From assembly GCF_004136015.1 (NCBI RefSeq), contig NZ_CP024866.1, forward strand, positions 3,540,960 to 3,604,959: DNA of 64,000 bases, given 5' to 3'. How positions within the stretch are numbered: position 1 is the stretch's first letter; every line of letters starts with the position of its first letter. Both the position numbers and the translations under genes were made by a program. The notes under the pieces are model-generated. The model was not told the origin of the DNA and did not search any database. It was given only the letters and a program-made list of their open reading frames with translations. Source of the DNA: Pseudomonas sp. ACM7. Lineage in GTDB: Bacteria; Pseudomonadota; Gammaproteobacteria; Pseudomonadales; Pseudomonadaceae. Positions 36,770 to 46,213 of the stretch are shown piece by piece.

Positions 36770-38227
36770 TTAGTGGTGACGTAAGCCGGGATTGAGAGCG
36801 ATGTGTTTGTATTCAACGAAATCATCCATCGCCGCCACGCCATTCAAACGGCCCTGGCCGGACTGTTTGAAACCACCTTCCTCAAACTCGTCGTAGACCA
36901 CTGCCCAATCATTGACCCAGACAGTGCCAGCCTCCAGCTCGCGAGCAACCCGTAAAGAGCGATCGATATCGCGAGTCCATACACTCGCTGCCAAGCCAAA
37001 TTCGCTGTTGTTGGCCAGATCAATCGCTTCTGCTTCGCTATCAAACACCTGCAGCGTCAGCACCGGACCGAATGTCTCACGCTGGACAATTGGCATCTCG
37101 GGATCAGTTACCCGCAGCAGTGTTGGCCGGTAGAAAGCTCCTCCGGCCAAAGGCCCTTCGGTTACCGGGCCACCGCGCACGATGACCTCAGCACCGCCAG
37201 CGATGGCTTCTTCCACCACTTGGTTAACCCGCTGAACGTTGGGCTTATCGATCAAAGGCCCCATCTCGCTGCTTGGATCTGCAGCGGGCCCTACGCGCAC
37301 AGCTTCCAGTCGCGCAGCCAAACGCTCGATCAGCGCGGGAGCAATATCGCGCTGCACCAACAGCCGCGAACCCGTCATGCAGAACTGGCCAGCGAATACG
37401 GTCAGGGCTTTTTCGAGCGTTGGCACGGTTGCATCAAGGTCGGCATCGTTAAACACCAGCATGGGAGTCTTCCCGCCCAGTTCCAGGCCAAAACGCTTCA
37501 GCGACTGCGCGCCCGCAGCGGAGATTGCGCGGCCCGTTGTGGTGCTGCCGGTAAAACTGATTACCGGAACCTGGGGCGACTCCACCAGATGGATGGAACC
37601 TGCTGCGCCTTGTTCGCTGAACAAGTTGATAACACCGCGCGGTAATGACACAGACTCGCTCATGATGCGTGCTACCAACGCGTTGGTTTGAGCTGTTTGC
37701 CCAGGCATTTTGATGACTGTAGTACAGCCCGCCGCCAGGGCTGGTGCTAGGGAGCGAATCATCAGTACGACCGGCGAGTTCCACGGCACGATAATGCCCG
37801 CCACACCAACCGCTTGACGAATCACCAGGGAAATTTTGCCGGGCTTAGGCTCTGCTGCTCGACCGTACTCAGCACGAGCCTGGGCGGCGTAGTAGCGCAA
37901 CTTGGAGGGCACCATAGTGACCTCGAACGCTGCTTCGGGTTTGATCTTGCCGTTTTCCAGGGCCAGCATGGCAATCAGCTCGTCGGCATTGCGCTCAAAC
38001 GCATCGGCCAGCTCCAGCAGCACCTTGGCGCGCAAGTTGCGATCATCTTTCCAGGGCGTTTCGGCGAACGAGCGCTTAGCCGCTTCAATCCCCTGCTGCG
38101 CTTCATGCAAACCACCTTCGGCGTATTGACCAATGCACTCATAGGTCGCTGGGTCGATGGAATCTTTATAAACACCGGAGTCCAGCCACAGGCCATCGAT
38201 CCAGTTCAAAACCAGGGTGTTATTCAT
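36770..38227 (-). CDS. NAD(P)-dependent aldehyde dehydrogenase
   Basis: A 485-residue class ALDH oxidising an aldehyde to the acid. Visible motifs are VPWNSPVVLM, GSTTTGRAISAAG, the general-base Glu in LELGGKTPMLVF and the catalytic Cys in FAGQFCMTGSRLLV. The ending is FGLAASVWTRDIDRSLRVARELEAGTVWVN. Usual length. It lies 19 bp after the GMC gene, so the pair probably converts an alcohol through an aldehyde to a carboxylate, although the GMC protein appears to be exported. Confidence 0.92.
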   Translation of the reverse strand: MNNTLVLNWIDGLWLDSGVYKDSIDPATYECIGQYAEGGLHEAQQGIEAAKRSFAETPWKDDRNLRAKVLLELADAFERNADELIAMLALENGKIKPEAAFEVTMVPSKLRYYAAQARAEYGRAAEPKPGKISLVIRQAVGVAGIIVPWNSPVVLMIRSLAPALAAGCTTVIKMPGQTAQTNALVARIMSESVSLPRGVINLFSEQGAAGSIHLVESPQVPVISFTGSTTTGRAISAAGAQSLKRFGLELGGKTPMLVFNDADLDATVPTLEKALTVFAGQFCMTGSRLLVQRDIAPALIERLAARLEAVRVGPAADPSSEMGPLIDKPNVQRVNQVVEEAIAGGAEVIVRGGPVTEGPLAGGAFYRPTLLRVTDPEMPIVQRETFGPVLTLQVFDSEAEAIDLANNSEFGLAASVWTRDIDRSLRVARELEAGTVWVNDWAVVYDEFEEGGFKQSGQGRLNGVAAMDDFVEYKHIALNPGLRHH

Positions 38228-38246
38228 AGAGGTAATTCCTAGATTA

Positions 38247-39884
38247 TTAAGCGTAGAGGCTGGCAACTTTCTCAGCAGCAGCAATCACAGTGATGTTGGT
38301 CGCCACCGAAGGCACATCGGGGAAGATCGAAGCGTCGACTACACGTAGCCCCTGTACACCGATCACCCGCGCTTCAAGATCAACCACTGCTTGTGCGTCA
38401 CCCGGTCGGCCCATGGGCGCAGTCGAGGTTGGATGGTGATAGGTATCAAGACTGGCTTTGACACTGGCAAGCAACGCCTCATCGGTGTCATTGCCCGGGC
38501 CTGGATTGAGCTCGGAATGAATCAGCGTGTTCAACGGCGCTGTTGTGCCGATTTTGCGAGCCATACGGATGCCATCAAGCAGACGCTGACGATCCTTGGG
38601 CTCGGCGAGAAAATTGAGGTCAATGCGCGGTGCAACAAACGGATCGCGACTGACTAAGGTCACCTTGCCACGCGACAGTGGCCGAGTCAGCGCGACTGCG
38701 AGCACAAAGCCAACCTGCGTCGGGCTTTGCTCATGGGGAAACAAATGGGTCGCGGTGATGTGCAGATCCAGATCGCCGTTTTCGGCTTTTCTGCTATGGG
38801 TCCAGAGCTTGGCACCGATAGCGGGCGACTGACTGCCAATTAGCTCAGGTTTTGCCGCGTAGGCATTGTAATAAAACGGATGATCCATCAGGTTTTGCCC
38901 AACGGGCAGTTCAGCAACCAGCGGGATCTGTAAGGCCTGCAAGTCCTCACGCGGACCTATGCCGGATCGCAGTAGGATCGCTGCACTGCCGTAGCTACCC
39001 GCAGAGAGAATGACTTCACCGGCTAAGAGCTTTTCACCATCAGCCAGTTGCACACCGATCGCGCGCTTACCATCAAAAAGTACTTTGTCTACAAGGCTAT
39101 CGGCGCGGATCATCAGATTAGCGCGACTGCGTACTTCATCAGTGAGGTAGGCCATGCCGGTGTTGACCCGTACACCGTTGACGATATTCATCGGGTACGG
39201 GCCTACACCATTTGCATTCGCACCATCAAAGTCGCCAACTTTCGTGTAGCCATTCGCCACTGTCGCGCTGATAAAAGCCCGCTGCATCGGCGTGACGTCG
39301 GCATCACTAAGTTGATGAACTGGGAGAGGGCCATCATGGCCGTGCAAGCGACTAGAACCCGCACTATGGGTTTCTAGTTTCTTGAAAAATGGCAACAACT
39401 CCTCATAGCTCCAGCCTGGTAGCCCCCAGCGCTCGAAATCAGTAGGCCGCGCACGAATTGCCACGGCTCCATTGATCGCCGAACTACCGCCCAACACCTT
39501 GCCGCGCAGAGCGCCGATGGGATGATTGATGTAACCCGGTTGAGTCTTGTAGCCCCACTCAAATTCAGGATTGCCATTGGCGCCAACAATATCGCTGCTC
39601 GCAACAAGCGCAGGATAACTTCCAGGGCTATAGCTATGCCCAGCTTCCAGCAGTAGCACCCGACGGTCAGTGTTTTCGCTCAAGCGTCGAGCTAGCACTG
39701 CGCCAGCCGAGCCACCACCGACGATGATCACATCGAAAGCGCTCGGCTGTCCGTCGCTCTTTCTGGCCTTGCCAGCAGGCTCCAGTGCACGCGCTAAACC
39801 ACTGCCCACTGTGAGGGTAGCGGCAGCCATAACACCACCGGCCAACACAGCACGGCGAGCGGGGTTGTTTAAGGAAACTGACAT
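38247..39884 (-). CDS. exported GMC-family FAD oxidoreductase
   Basis: 545 residues. The twin-arginine-like leader (NPARRAVLAGGVMAAATLTVGSGLARA) suggests export as a folded flavoprotein. The Rossmann FAD motif is VIIVGGGSAGAVLARRLSE, GMC signature 1 includes GKVLGGSSAINGAVAIRA, and the active-site His-Asn pair is YHHPTSTAPMG and SVATNITVI near the C-terminus. It oxidises an alcohol to an aldehyde; the donor is not predictable. It is paralogous to the gene at 43069. AGGAGG lies about 11 nt upstream of the ATG. Confidence 0.9.
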   Translation of the reverse strand: MSVSLNNPARRAVLAGGVMAAATLTVGSGLARALEPAGKARKSDGQPSAFDVIIVGGGSAGAVLARRLSENTDRRVLLLEAGHSYSPGSYPALVASSDIVGANGNPEFEWGYKTQPGYINHPIGALRGKVLGGSSAINGAVAIRARPTDFERWGLPGWSYEELLPFFKKLETHSAGSSRLHGHDGPLPVHQLSDADVTPMQRAFISATVANGYTKVGDFDGANANGVGPYPMNIVNGVRVNTGMAYLTDEVRSRANLMIRADSLVDKVLFDGKRAIGVQLADGEKLLAGEVILSAGSYGSAAILLRSGIGPREDLQALQIPLVAELPVGQNLMDHPFYYNAYAAKPELIGSQSPAIGAKLWTHSRKAENGDLDLHITATHLFPHEQSPTQVGFVLAVALTRPLSRGKVTLVSRDPFVAPRIDLNFLAEPKDRQRLLDGIRMARKIGTTAPLNTLIHSELNPGPGNDTDEALLASVKASLDTYHHPTSTAPMGRPGDAQAVVDLEARVIGVQGLRVVDASIFPDVPSVATNITVIAAAEKVASLYA

Positions 39885-40015
39885 CCATCCTCCTCCATTT
39901 CTTCCTTTCAGACGCTGGTAATGCGCCTGTTGGAAAAAAGGATAAGTCAGTGTTCAGCCCCCCATAAGCCAGAGAAAAGCGAATCGATGTTTCGTTTTTT
40001 TCGAACGACTCAACA

Positions 40016-40939
40016 CTATGGCTGCAAATGCGCTGTCAGCATCTGATCCCAAATCGGCGGGTTGCCGATCTGCTCACTGAGGAAACTGCCTAGCACACGG
40101 AGCTTGGGCGAGGTTCGCTGCGACTGACGATAGACCACAGAAATATTGCCGCCACGAGGCGCATAAGGCTCCAGCACCTCTCTCAGCTCACCGTCCACAA
40201 TGGCCTGCGCGGCCAGGAATGTGGGCAGTATCGCAAGCCCGAGACCCGCCTTGGCCGCTTCCATAAGTTGGTGGCCACAATTGGTACGCATTCGACAGCG
40301 CACACGGAATGACTCCAATGTGTTGTTCACCGGTAGCGTCCACATGCCATGAGGTTCGCGATTCACGTAGAGCATGGCGTAATGTTGGGCCAGGTCTTGC
40401 GGGATATTCGGTGTGCCATGAGCACTCAAATAATCCGGGCTGGCACAGATGATATGGCGATTGGGGGTAATGGTTTTGGCCACTAGCGAAGAGTCCGGCA
40501 ATTCACCAATGCGAACCGCCGCATCAAACCCCTCTTCATGCAAATTGACGCGACGGTCATCGAATTCAACGTCCAGTTCCAGCTCCGGATATTGCCTGGC
40601 GAAAGACGACAGAATCGGCGTCAGATAGCGCATCCCAAAAGCCATCGGAACTGCAATACGCAAACTACCGCGAACAGTCGACTGAGACGTCAAGACCGCG
40701 TTTTCGGCATCTTCAACATCAGCAAGGATACTTATGCAATGACGGTAAAAAACCTCGCCAGACTCAGTCAGGCGAGTCTGCCGACCACGCTCTAGCAAGA
40801 TGCTTCCTAAGCGTTTTTCTAGTTGCTGAATCCGCTGGCAGACCATCGACTTGGCCGTACCCAAACGACGAGCGGCTTCAGAAATGCTGCCCGTGTCCGC
40901 CACTGTGACGAAAGAATGCATCTCAGATAGTTTATTCAA
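40016..40939 (-). CDS. LysR-family transcriptional regulator
   Basis: 307 residues, with an N-terminal HTH (TGSISEAARRLGTAKSMVCQRIQQLEKRLG) and a LysR substrate-binding domain from about residue 90. The TTG at 40939 is preferred because MNKLSEMHSFVTVAD matches the usual LysR N-terminus; an ATG lies six codons in. It sits just upstream of the GMC/ALDH/OYE genes in the same direction and divergent from phzF-like 41164, so it could control either. Confidence 0.88.
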   Translation of the reverse strand: MNKLSEMHSFVTVADTGSISEAARRLGTAKSMVCQRIQQLEKRLGSILLERGRQTRLTESGEVFYRHCISILADVEDAENAVLTSQSTVRGSLRIAVPMAFGMRYLTPILSSFARQYPELELDVEFDDRRVNLHEEGFDAAVRIGELPDSSLVAKTITPNRHIICASPDYLSAHGTPNIPQDLAQHYAMLYVNREPHGMWTLPVNNTLESFRVRCRMRTNCGHQLMEAAKAGLGLAILPTFLAAQAIVDGELREVLEPYAPRGGNISVVYRQSQRTSPKLRVLGSFLSEQIGNPPIWDQMLTAHLQP

Positions 40940-41163
40940 GTTCTAAATCCGTGAACACTTATGTAAATATTATCCAGATTGACACTTTTGCAGGTGTCTT
41001 GTGGCCTATTAATACCTGTCACAACAGACTGCAACGAATCGACTGCGGTCGTTCATGGCCGGCAGCCACGACCCGAAGGAGACTCTCCGACGTCTACGAA
41101 ACTCGGTTCGGAAGTGTGCCGCCTGGCATATCCTTCCCCCATAGCACTGACAGAGGAGGCTCC

Positions 41164-42000
41164 ATGCCGGTTTCGTTACTATTCGAGCAAGTCGATGTTT
41201 TCTCCGAACAATCCTTTAAAGGTAACGCCGTAGCTGTCGTAATTGGTGCCGACGACCTGACCAGCCAACAAATGCACGATTTTGCAGCCTGGACACAGCT
41301 TAGCGAGACAACCTTTCTGCTGAAACCAAACTCTCCCGAAGCACATTACCGAGTACGAATTTTCACCCCGCTACGGGAGCTCCCCTTTGCCGGTCATCCT
41401 ACACTGGGAAGCTGTCATGTATGGCTAAATCAAAGTGGCGGCAACGTCGATAAAGAGATTATTCAGGAGTGCCTGGCAGGCCTGATCCGCATTCGCCGGA
41501 ATGGTGCTTTTCTGTCGTTCGCAGCGCCGCCTCTGGTTCGGAGTGGAGCAGTAGGTGGAGATGTGTTGCGTCAGATTGAGAGCGGATTGGGCCTGTCCTG
41601 TGATCAAATCCTCGCCAGTCAATGGGTAGACAATGGACCCGGTTGGGTTGCCGTAATGATGGCATCGCGTGATGACGTTTTGGCTATTCGCCCAGACTAT
41701 TTGAAGCTCAACGGGCTCAACGTAGGAGTAGTCGCGCCTTGGCAAGGTCCTCATGCGGACGCAGATGTCGAGGTGCGCGCGTTTATGGGTGAAGAACTGA
41801 ATGAAGATCCTGTCACCGGAAGTCTCAATGCGAGCCTGGCGCAATGGCTGATTTCTACAGGGGTCATGCCTGACCACTACACTGCGAGCCAAGGCACTGC
41901 ATTAGGTCGTCAAGGTCGGATAAAAATTGAGAAGATCGGAAGTGATATCTGGGTCGGAGGTGAGGTGCAGCTAGGTATGTCAGGGCGGGTAATGTTCTAG
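41164..42000 (+). CDS. PhzF-family isomerase
   Basis: A 278-residue protein of the PhzF/diaminopimelate-epimerase-like fold. Family blocks are FKGNAVAVVIGADDLTSQQM, LSETTFLL, RIFTPLRELPFAGHPTLGS and EDPVTGSLNASLAQWL. The catalytic Glu position in LSETTFL is kept. Substrate unknown; most family members are not involved in phenazine synthesis. GAGGAGG lies 4-5 nt before the ATG. Divergent from the LysR gene. Confidence 0.88.
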   Translation: MPVSLLFEQVDVFSEQSFKGNAVAVVIGADDLTSQQMHDFAAWTQLSETTFLLKPNSPEAHYRVRIFTPLRELPFAGHPTLGSCHVWLNQSGGNVDKEIIQECLAGLIRIRRNGAFLSFAAPPLVRSGAVGGDVLRQIESGLGLSCDQILASQWVDNGPGWVAVMMASRDDVLAIRPDYLKLNGLNVGVVAPWQGPHADADVEVRAFMGEELNEDPVTGSLNASLAQWLISTGVMPDHYTASQGTALGRQGRIKIEKIGSDIWVGGEVQLGMSGRVMF

Positions 42001-42372
42001 CTACCACTGCGTGATGTATCTATCCCCCATTACCTTGCCAACTTAGCTCACAGTCCGGCATTGGCCCAGAATGTGTCAAACGCATACACCATTTGGAAGT
42101 CTGCGCTGCTACGTACAATCTATCAGCGCTCGGCTAACAAGCAGACCTGAAATTTGCGTAGGAACGCGATTTTCGTTCTAGTTCTGACCGTCATACCTGC
42201 TCTAAAACGTTTTTACACAACCTGGGCCGGTTGCTGTCCTTCAGTCATAAACGACCGAACCACGATTCAAGCGAAAAACAATGCCTGGCCGCAGCTGCCC
42301 TGATCCGTCGTTCAGAGCCGCCTGCCGTGTTCGAGTAAGCTTCGCTAACTCTCAGCTCAGGGGCGCTCGGTC
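42001..42372. other. 372-bp gap without a recognised feature
   Basis: Lies between the convergent PhzF and WrbA genes. No gene, RNA or repeat was recognised. Confidence 0.4.
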
Positions 42373-42972
42373 CTAGCCCTTGAGTTTGGCCGTGATGCTG
42401 GCGACATACTCGCCTTGGTGACGGGCGATACCCAGTTCACGCTCGTCTGGCTGGCGCGAACCGTTGCCACCAGCCAGCGTCGAGGCGCCATAAGGAGTAC
42501 CCCCGCTCACTTGCGAAATGTCGAACAGGGCCGGAGTGCTATAGCCGATAGGGACGATCACCATGCCGTGATGCGCCAAAGTGGTCCAGGTGGACGTGAT
42601 GGTCATTTCCTGTCCCCCACCGGTACCGGTCGAGGTAAAGACACTGGCGACCTTCCCGACAAGCGCGCCCCGGGCCCATAAGCCACCGGTCTGATCCAGG
42701 AAGTTGCGCATTTGGCCGGACATGTTGCCGAAGCGAGTCGGGGTGCCAAAGATGATAGCGTCATAGTCGGCAAGTTCATTGGCTACTGCGATGGGTGCCT
42801 TTTGATCGACCTTGCCATGGGCCGCTTCAAACATGTGTGCATCCATCGTTTCGGGTACACGCTTGATCGTTACTTCCACTCCGGCGACGGTGCGGGCTCC
42901 TTCAGCGACGCTTTGCGCCATGGTTTCGATATGACCGTACATCGAATGATAGAGCACTAGAACCTTGACCAT
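42373..42972 (-). CDS. wrbA: NAD(P)H:quinone oxidoreductase, WrbA type
   Basis: A 199-residue flavodoxin-like protein. FMN phosphate-binding loop [38 protein letters not shown] and [11 protein letters not shown] are the WrbA (type IV) signatures. It performs two-electron quinone reduction and protects against semiquinones. The ATG at 42972 has AAAAGGAA upstream. Last gene of the operon that begins with the alcohol dehydrogenase at 45989. Confidence 0.92.
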   Translation of the reverse strand: MVKVLVLYHSMYGHIETMAQSVAEGARTVAGVEVTIKRVPETMDAHMFEAAHGKVDQKAPIAVANELADYDAIIFGTPTRFGNMSGQMRNFLDQTGGLWARGALVGKVASVFTSTGTGGGQEMTITSTWTTLAHHGMVIVPIGYSTPALFDISQVSGGTPYGASTLAGGNGSRQPDERELGIARHQGEYVASITAKLKG

Positions 42973-43068
42973 TGTTGTTTCCTTTTGAGGGGTTTTAGGT
43001 TTGAAACTTTGCGCGAAGGCGCTATCGGCGGGCGGCATATTTCAGCGAGTGAAGCCCTTGATCCAGCT

Positions 43069-44787
43069 TCAACTTTGCTGTTTACGAATCACATCCGATA
43101 GTTTTTCCGCCATCATGATGACGTTCGGGTTGAGGTTGATCAGCGGAATTTCAGGGAAGATTGATGCGTCAATGACTCGCAGTCCTTGTACGCCATAGAC
43201 ATTCCCCTGCGCATCAACCACCGCGTTCGGATCGCTTGGCAGTCCCATCGGAGCTGTGGAACAAGGGTGCTGCAAGGTGCCGACGCCTTTAGCTAGGGCT
43301 TGGCGAATGTCTTTGTCGCTGTCGCTAACCGATGGCCCCGGGAAGATTTCCTCGACAATCAGGCTTTTCAAAGGCTCAGTCGTGGCTAGTTTTCGGGCGA
43401 TCCGGAAGCATTCGACCATGCGCTGCATGTCGTCTTCGCTGGTGAGGTGATTGAGCTTGATGACAGGTTGAACCTTCGGATCGAGGCTCTTGAGTTTGAC
43501 GCTGCCGGTCGAGCTGACCTTCATCAATTCCAGCCCTAGCGAAAACGCCACACCGGTCTTGCTGATACTCGGGTCGAGCAAGTGCGATGGGGAGACCGCG
43601 ATATCCAGTTCCCCGGCTGACTTGGCGAAGGAGGAGTGAGTCCACAATTGTGAGCCGACAACGGGGTGATCCTGGCCCTTGAGTTCCGGCTTACCGGCAA
43701 AGTTCATCCAGTAAAAGGCGTGATCGAGCAGTCGAGTGCCGACCGCAGCGTCTCGTATAACCGGGATGCCCAGGGCTTGCAGATCCGCTTTCGGGCCGAT
43801 ACCCGAGCGCAACAGGATCGCTGCCGAGCCGTAGGCGCCAGCACTGAGGATCACTTCCTTGCCACGCAGTTCTTTACCGTCAGCCAGCAGAACCGAGCGG
43901 ACCTTGGTACCGTCGAACTGCAGTTTGTCGATCAGGCTTTCGCAAAGGATGGTCAGATTCGAGCGTCTACGCACCTCTGGCGTGAGGTAGGCGATGCCGG
44001 TGTTGACCCGCACACCATTGACCACGTTCATCAGATTTGGGCCTGCACCGTTGTTGGCCAGAGGGTTGTTGAAGTCATCGACCTTGGCGTAGCCGAGTTT
44101 CCAGGCGGCCTCAACCGTCGAGCGTTGTACGGGGGTGATGTAGTCCATCGTCAGTTGATGAATCGGAAACGGGCCATTGCGACCGTGCCATTTATCATCG
44201 CCGGTGTGACAGGTTTCCATCTTCTTGAAGTAGGGCAGCACCTCGTCGAACGTCCAGCCCTTCAAGCCTTTGGCGGTGATGCGCTGGAAGTCGTAGGGCA
44301 GGGCACGGCAAGCAACGGCGCCATTGATTGCGGAACTGCCACCGATTACCTTGCCGCGCGGCGCATAGATCGCTTCAGCCTGCTCAACCGGCTCGGCGTG
44401 ATAACCCCATTCATAACGCGGATCAGCGTTGGCGGCGATGATGTTGCCGCTGTAGAGCAGCTCTGGGTATTGATCCGGATCGAAAGAAGGACCGGCCTCG
44501 ACCAGCAAAACACTCTTGTTGCCGCTCTCACTTAAACGGTTGGCCAACACGGCACCGGCAGAACCACCGCCTAGAATCACATAGTCGAATACGTGCTCGA
44601 ACGGGCCCTGTTGTTTGAGCCGGCTGCGAGATTGACTCTCCGGAGCAGCAGGTTGCGCCGCTGAAGCAATACCCGATGCGAGGGACGCTGAGGCAATCAC
44701 CACCATTGAGCCTTTGATGAAGCCGCGACGTTGCTTACCGGAACGGTTCAGAGGGTCTTGTGATGCGGGAACGATGGTTTCATCCAT
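43069..44787 (-). CDS. second exported GMC-family FAD oxidoreductase
   Basis: 572 residues. Twin-arginine signal (GKQRRGFIKGSMVVIASASLASGIASA), FAD motif YVILGGGSAGAVLANRLSE, GMC signature GKVIGGSSAINGAVACRA, and active-site end QHPCSTAPMG with INLNPNVIM. Closely related in plan to the GMC protein at 38247, so the cassette carries two. The start is the ATG with CAGGAG upstream, not an earlier in-frame codon. Probably oxidises an alcohol in the periplasm. Confidence 0.9.
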   Translation of the reverse strand: MDETIVPASQDPLNRSGKQRRGFIKGSMVVIASASLASGIASAAQPAAPESQSRSRLKQQGPFEHVFDYVILGGGSAGAVLANRLSESGNKSVLLVEAGPSFDPDQYPELLYSGNIIAANADPRYEWGYHAEPVEQAEAIYAPRGKVIGGSSAINGAVACRALPYDFQRITAKGLKGWTFDEVLPYFKKMETCHTGDDKWHGRNGPFPIHQLTMDYITPVQRSTVEAAWKLGYAKVDDFNNPLANNGAGPNLMNVVNGVRVNTGIAYLTPEVRRRSNLTILCESLIDKLQFDGTKVRSVLLADGKELRGKEVILSAGAYGSAAILLRSGIGPKADLQALGIPVIRDAAVGTRLLDHAFYWMNFAGKPELKGQDHPVVGSQLWTHSSFAKSAGELDIAVSPSHLLDPSISKTGVAFSLGLELMKVSSTGSVKLKSLDPKVQPVIKLNHLTSEDDMQRMVECFRIARKLATTEPLKSLIVEEIFPGPSVSDSDKDIRQALAKGVGTLQHPCSTAPMGLPSDPNAVVDAQGNVYGVQGLRVIDASIFPEIPLINLNPNVIMMAEKLSDVIRKQQS

Positions 44788-44876
44788 TTTGAGATAACTC
44801 CTGGAACATATTGTTTTTGGAAGGAGGCCGGTGCGCAGGTGCATCGCTTGACGCACACCCACCCTTTGAAAGAGCT

Positions 44877-45989
44877 TCAGTCCTGATGCGACATGACCAC
44901 GATGGCCTTGACCACCTTGCCGTTGATGCCGTCGTCAATGGCTTGGTTGATGTCTGCCAACGGGTACAATCGGGAAATTTTTTCAAGGGGTAGCAGGCCC
45001 TGGCGGTAGTACTCAACCAACTGCGGGATGAAAATCTCCGGCAAGGTGTCGCCCATCACGCTGCCGATCACCCGCCGCCCACGCAGCAGATTCCAGGCAT
45101 CGAACTCAACGGTCTCGCCCTGGGGCAACACGCCGGTCATCACTAGGGTGCCGAGTTCGCGCAGGCTGTTGAGTGCTGCGCTGATGACCGTTTTCACACC
45201 GCTGGACTCAAAGGCGTATTGCACGCCCAAGCCATCACTCAATGCGCGGATCTCTTTGACCACATCGACGTCAGGCCCTGAGAGCACTGTATGGGTGGCC
45301 CCCAGTTCCATGGCCAGGTCGAGACGCGATTGTTTGTTGTCGACCACGATGCGTTGGCTGCAGCCGATGATCTTGCTCGCCATCAAGGCGCTGAGGCCGA
45401 CGGTACCGCAGCCAAAAATCACCACGCTGCTACCCGGCTCCGGGCGCAAGGTATTCATCATCCCGCCGGCGCCCGTCATCACCCCGCAGGCAAGCGGGCC
45501 GAGCAGTTTGAGGTCGACATCTTTAGGCACTTTCACCAGCGAGCTTTTGTGCGCAATGGCGTAAGTGGCATGGGAGGACTGCGAAAAAAAGTGGCTGTGT
45601 ACCGCGCTTTCTTGATCGTGCAAGCACATCGAGCCGTCGGCCCGAGCACCGCCAAAGTTCAATGGCACATGATTAACGCAAAACGCTGGCTGCCCCGAAC
45701 GACAGAACCCGCACTCGCCACAACGGCCCATGGAGAGCACAACGTGATCCCCCACCTGGAAGTTGTTGACAGCTGCACCGACCTTATCGACTATGCCCGC
45801 GCCTTCATGGCCCAGCACCACCGGAAGTGGGGTGGGCAGGTAACCATCCCGAACGTCCAGGTCGGTACGGCAGATACCCGCCGCCACAATCTTGATCCGT
45901 ACTTCGTCCTCACGCGGTTCGTCGATTTTCAGTGAAAGTATTTCCAGTGGCGCACGGTGCTCTCTTGCCACAGCGGCGAGTGTTTTCAT
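44877..45989 (-). CDS. zinc-dependent NAD alcohol dehydrogenase, aryl-alcohol type
   Basis: 370 residues of the medium-chain dehydrogenase family. Catalytic zinc ligands are Cys in AGICRTDLDVRDG, His-Glu in VLGHEGAGIV and Cys in LACGVMTGAGG; the structural zinc loop is CGECGFCRSGQPAFC. The cofactor motif is VIFGCGTVGLSA. Resembles benzyl/aryl-alcohol dehydrogenases (XylB-like). First gene of the ADH-GMC-WrbA set and divergent from the AraC regulator. Confidence 0.9.
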   Translation of the reverse strand: MKTLAAVAREHRAPLEILSLKIDEPREDEVRIKIVAAGICRTDLDVRDGYLPTPLPVVLGHEGAGIVDKVGAAVNNFQVGDHVVLSMGRCGECGFCRSGQPAFCVNHVPLNFGGARADGSMCLHDQESAVHSHFFSQSSHATYAIAHKSSLVKVPKDVDLKLLGPLACGVMTGAGGMMNTLRPEPGSSVVIFGCGTVGLSALMASKIIGCSQRIVVDNKQSRLDLAMELGATHTVLSGPDVDVVKEIRALSDGLGVQYAFESSGVKTVISAALNSLRELGTLVMTGVLPQGETVEFDAWNLLRGRRVIGSVMGDTLPEIFIPQLVEYYRQGLLPLEKISRLYPLADINQAIDDGINGKVVKAIVVMSHQD

Positions 45990-46213
45990 TGTTTTAATTC
46001 TTCACAGGGAATGGGCTGGTGAGCGGGCTATTCAATCCTTGTTGGCATTGCAGGCACCGCAAGGCGGTTCGCCTGACGTGCCTGTCCTGCGCATCCACGG
46101 ATTGCGTAGTCGTTACTTGTATTTACACGAACATGTCACGATACCGATGGTAGACAGGCTGATACGCAGTTGCTTGTCTGTGAGCGCAGTGGAATTTATC
46201 TGAGAGTGAAACA

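Noticed and set aside
43666..44535. 289-codon plus-strand frame
   Set aside because: Antisense shadow of the second GMC oxidoreductase.
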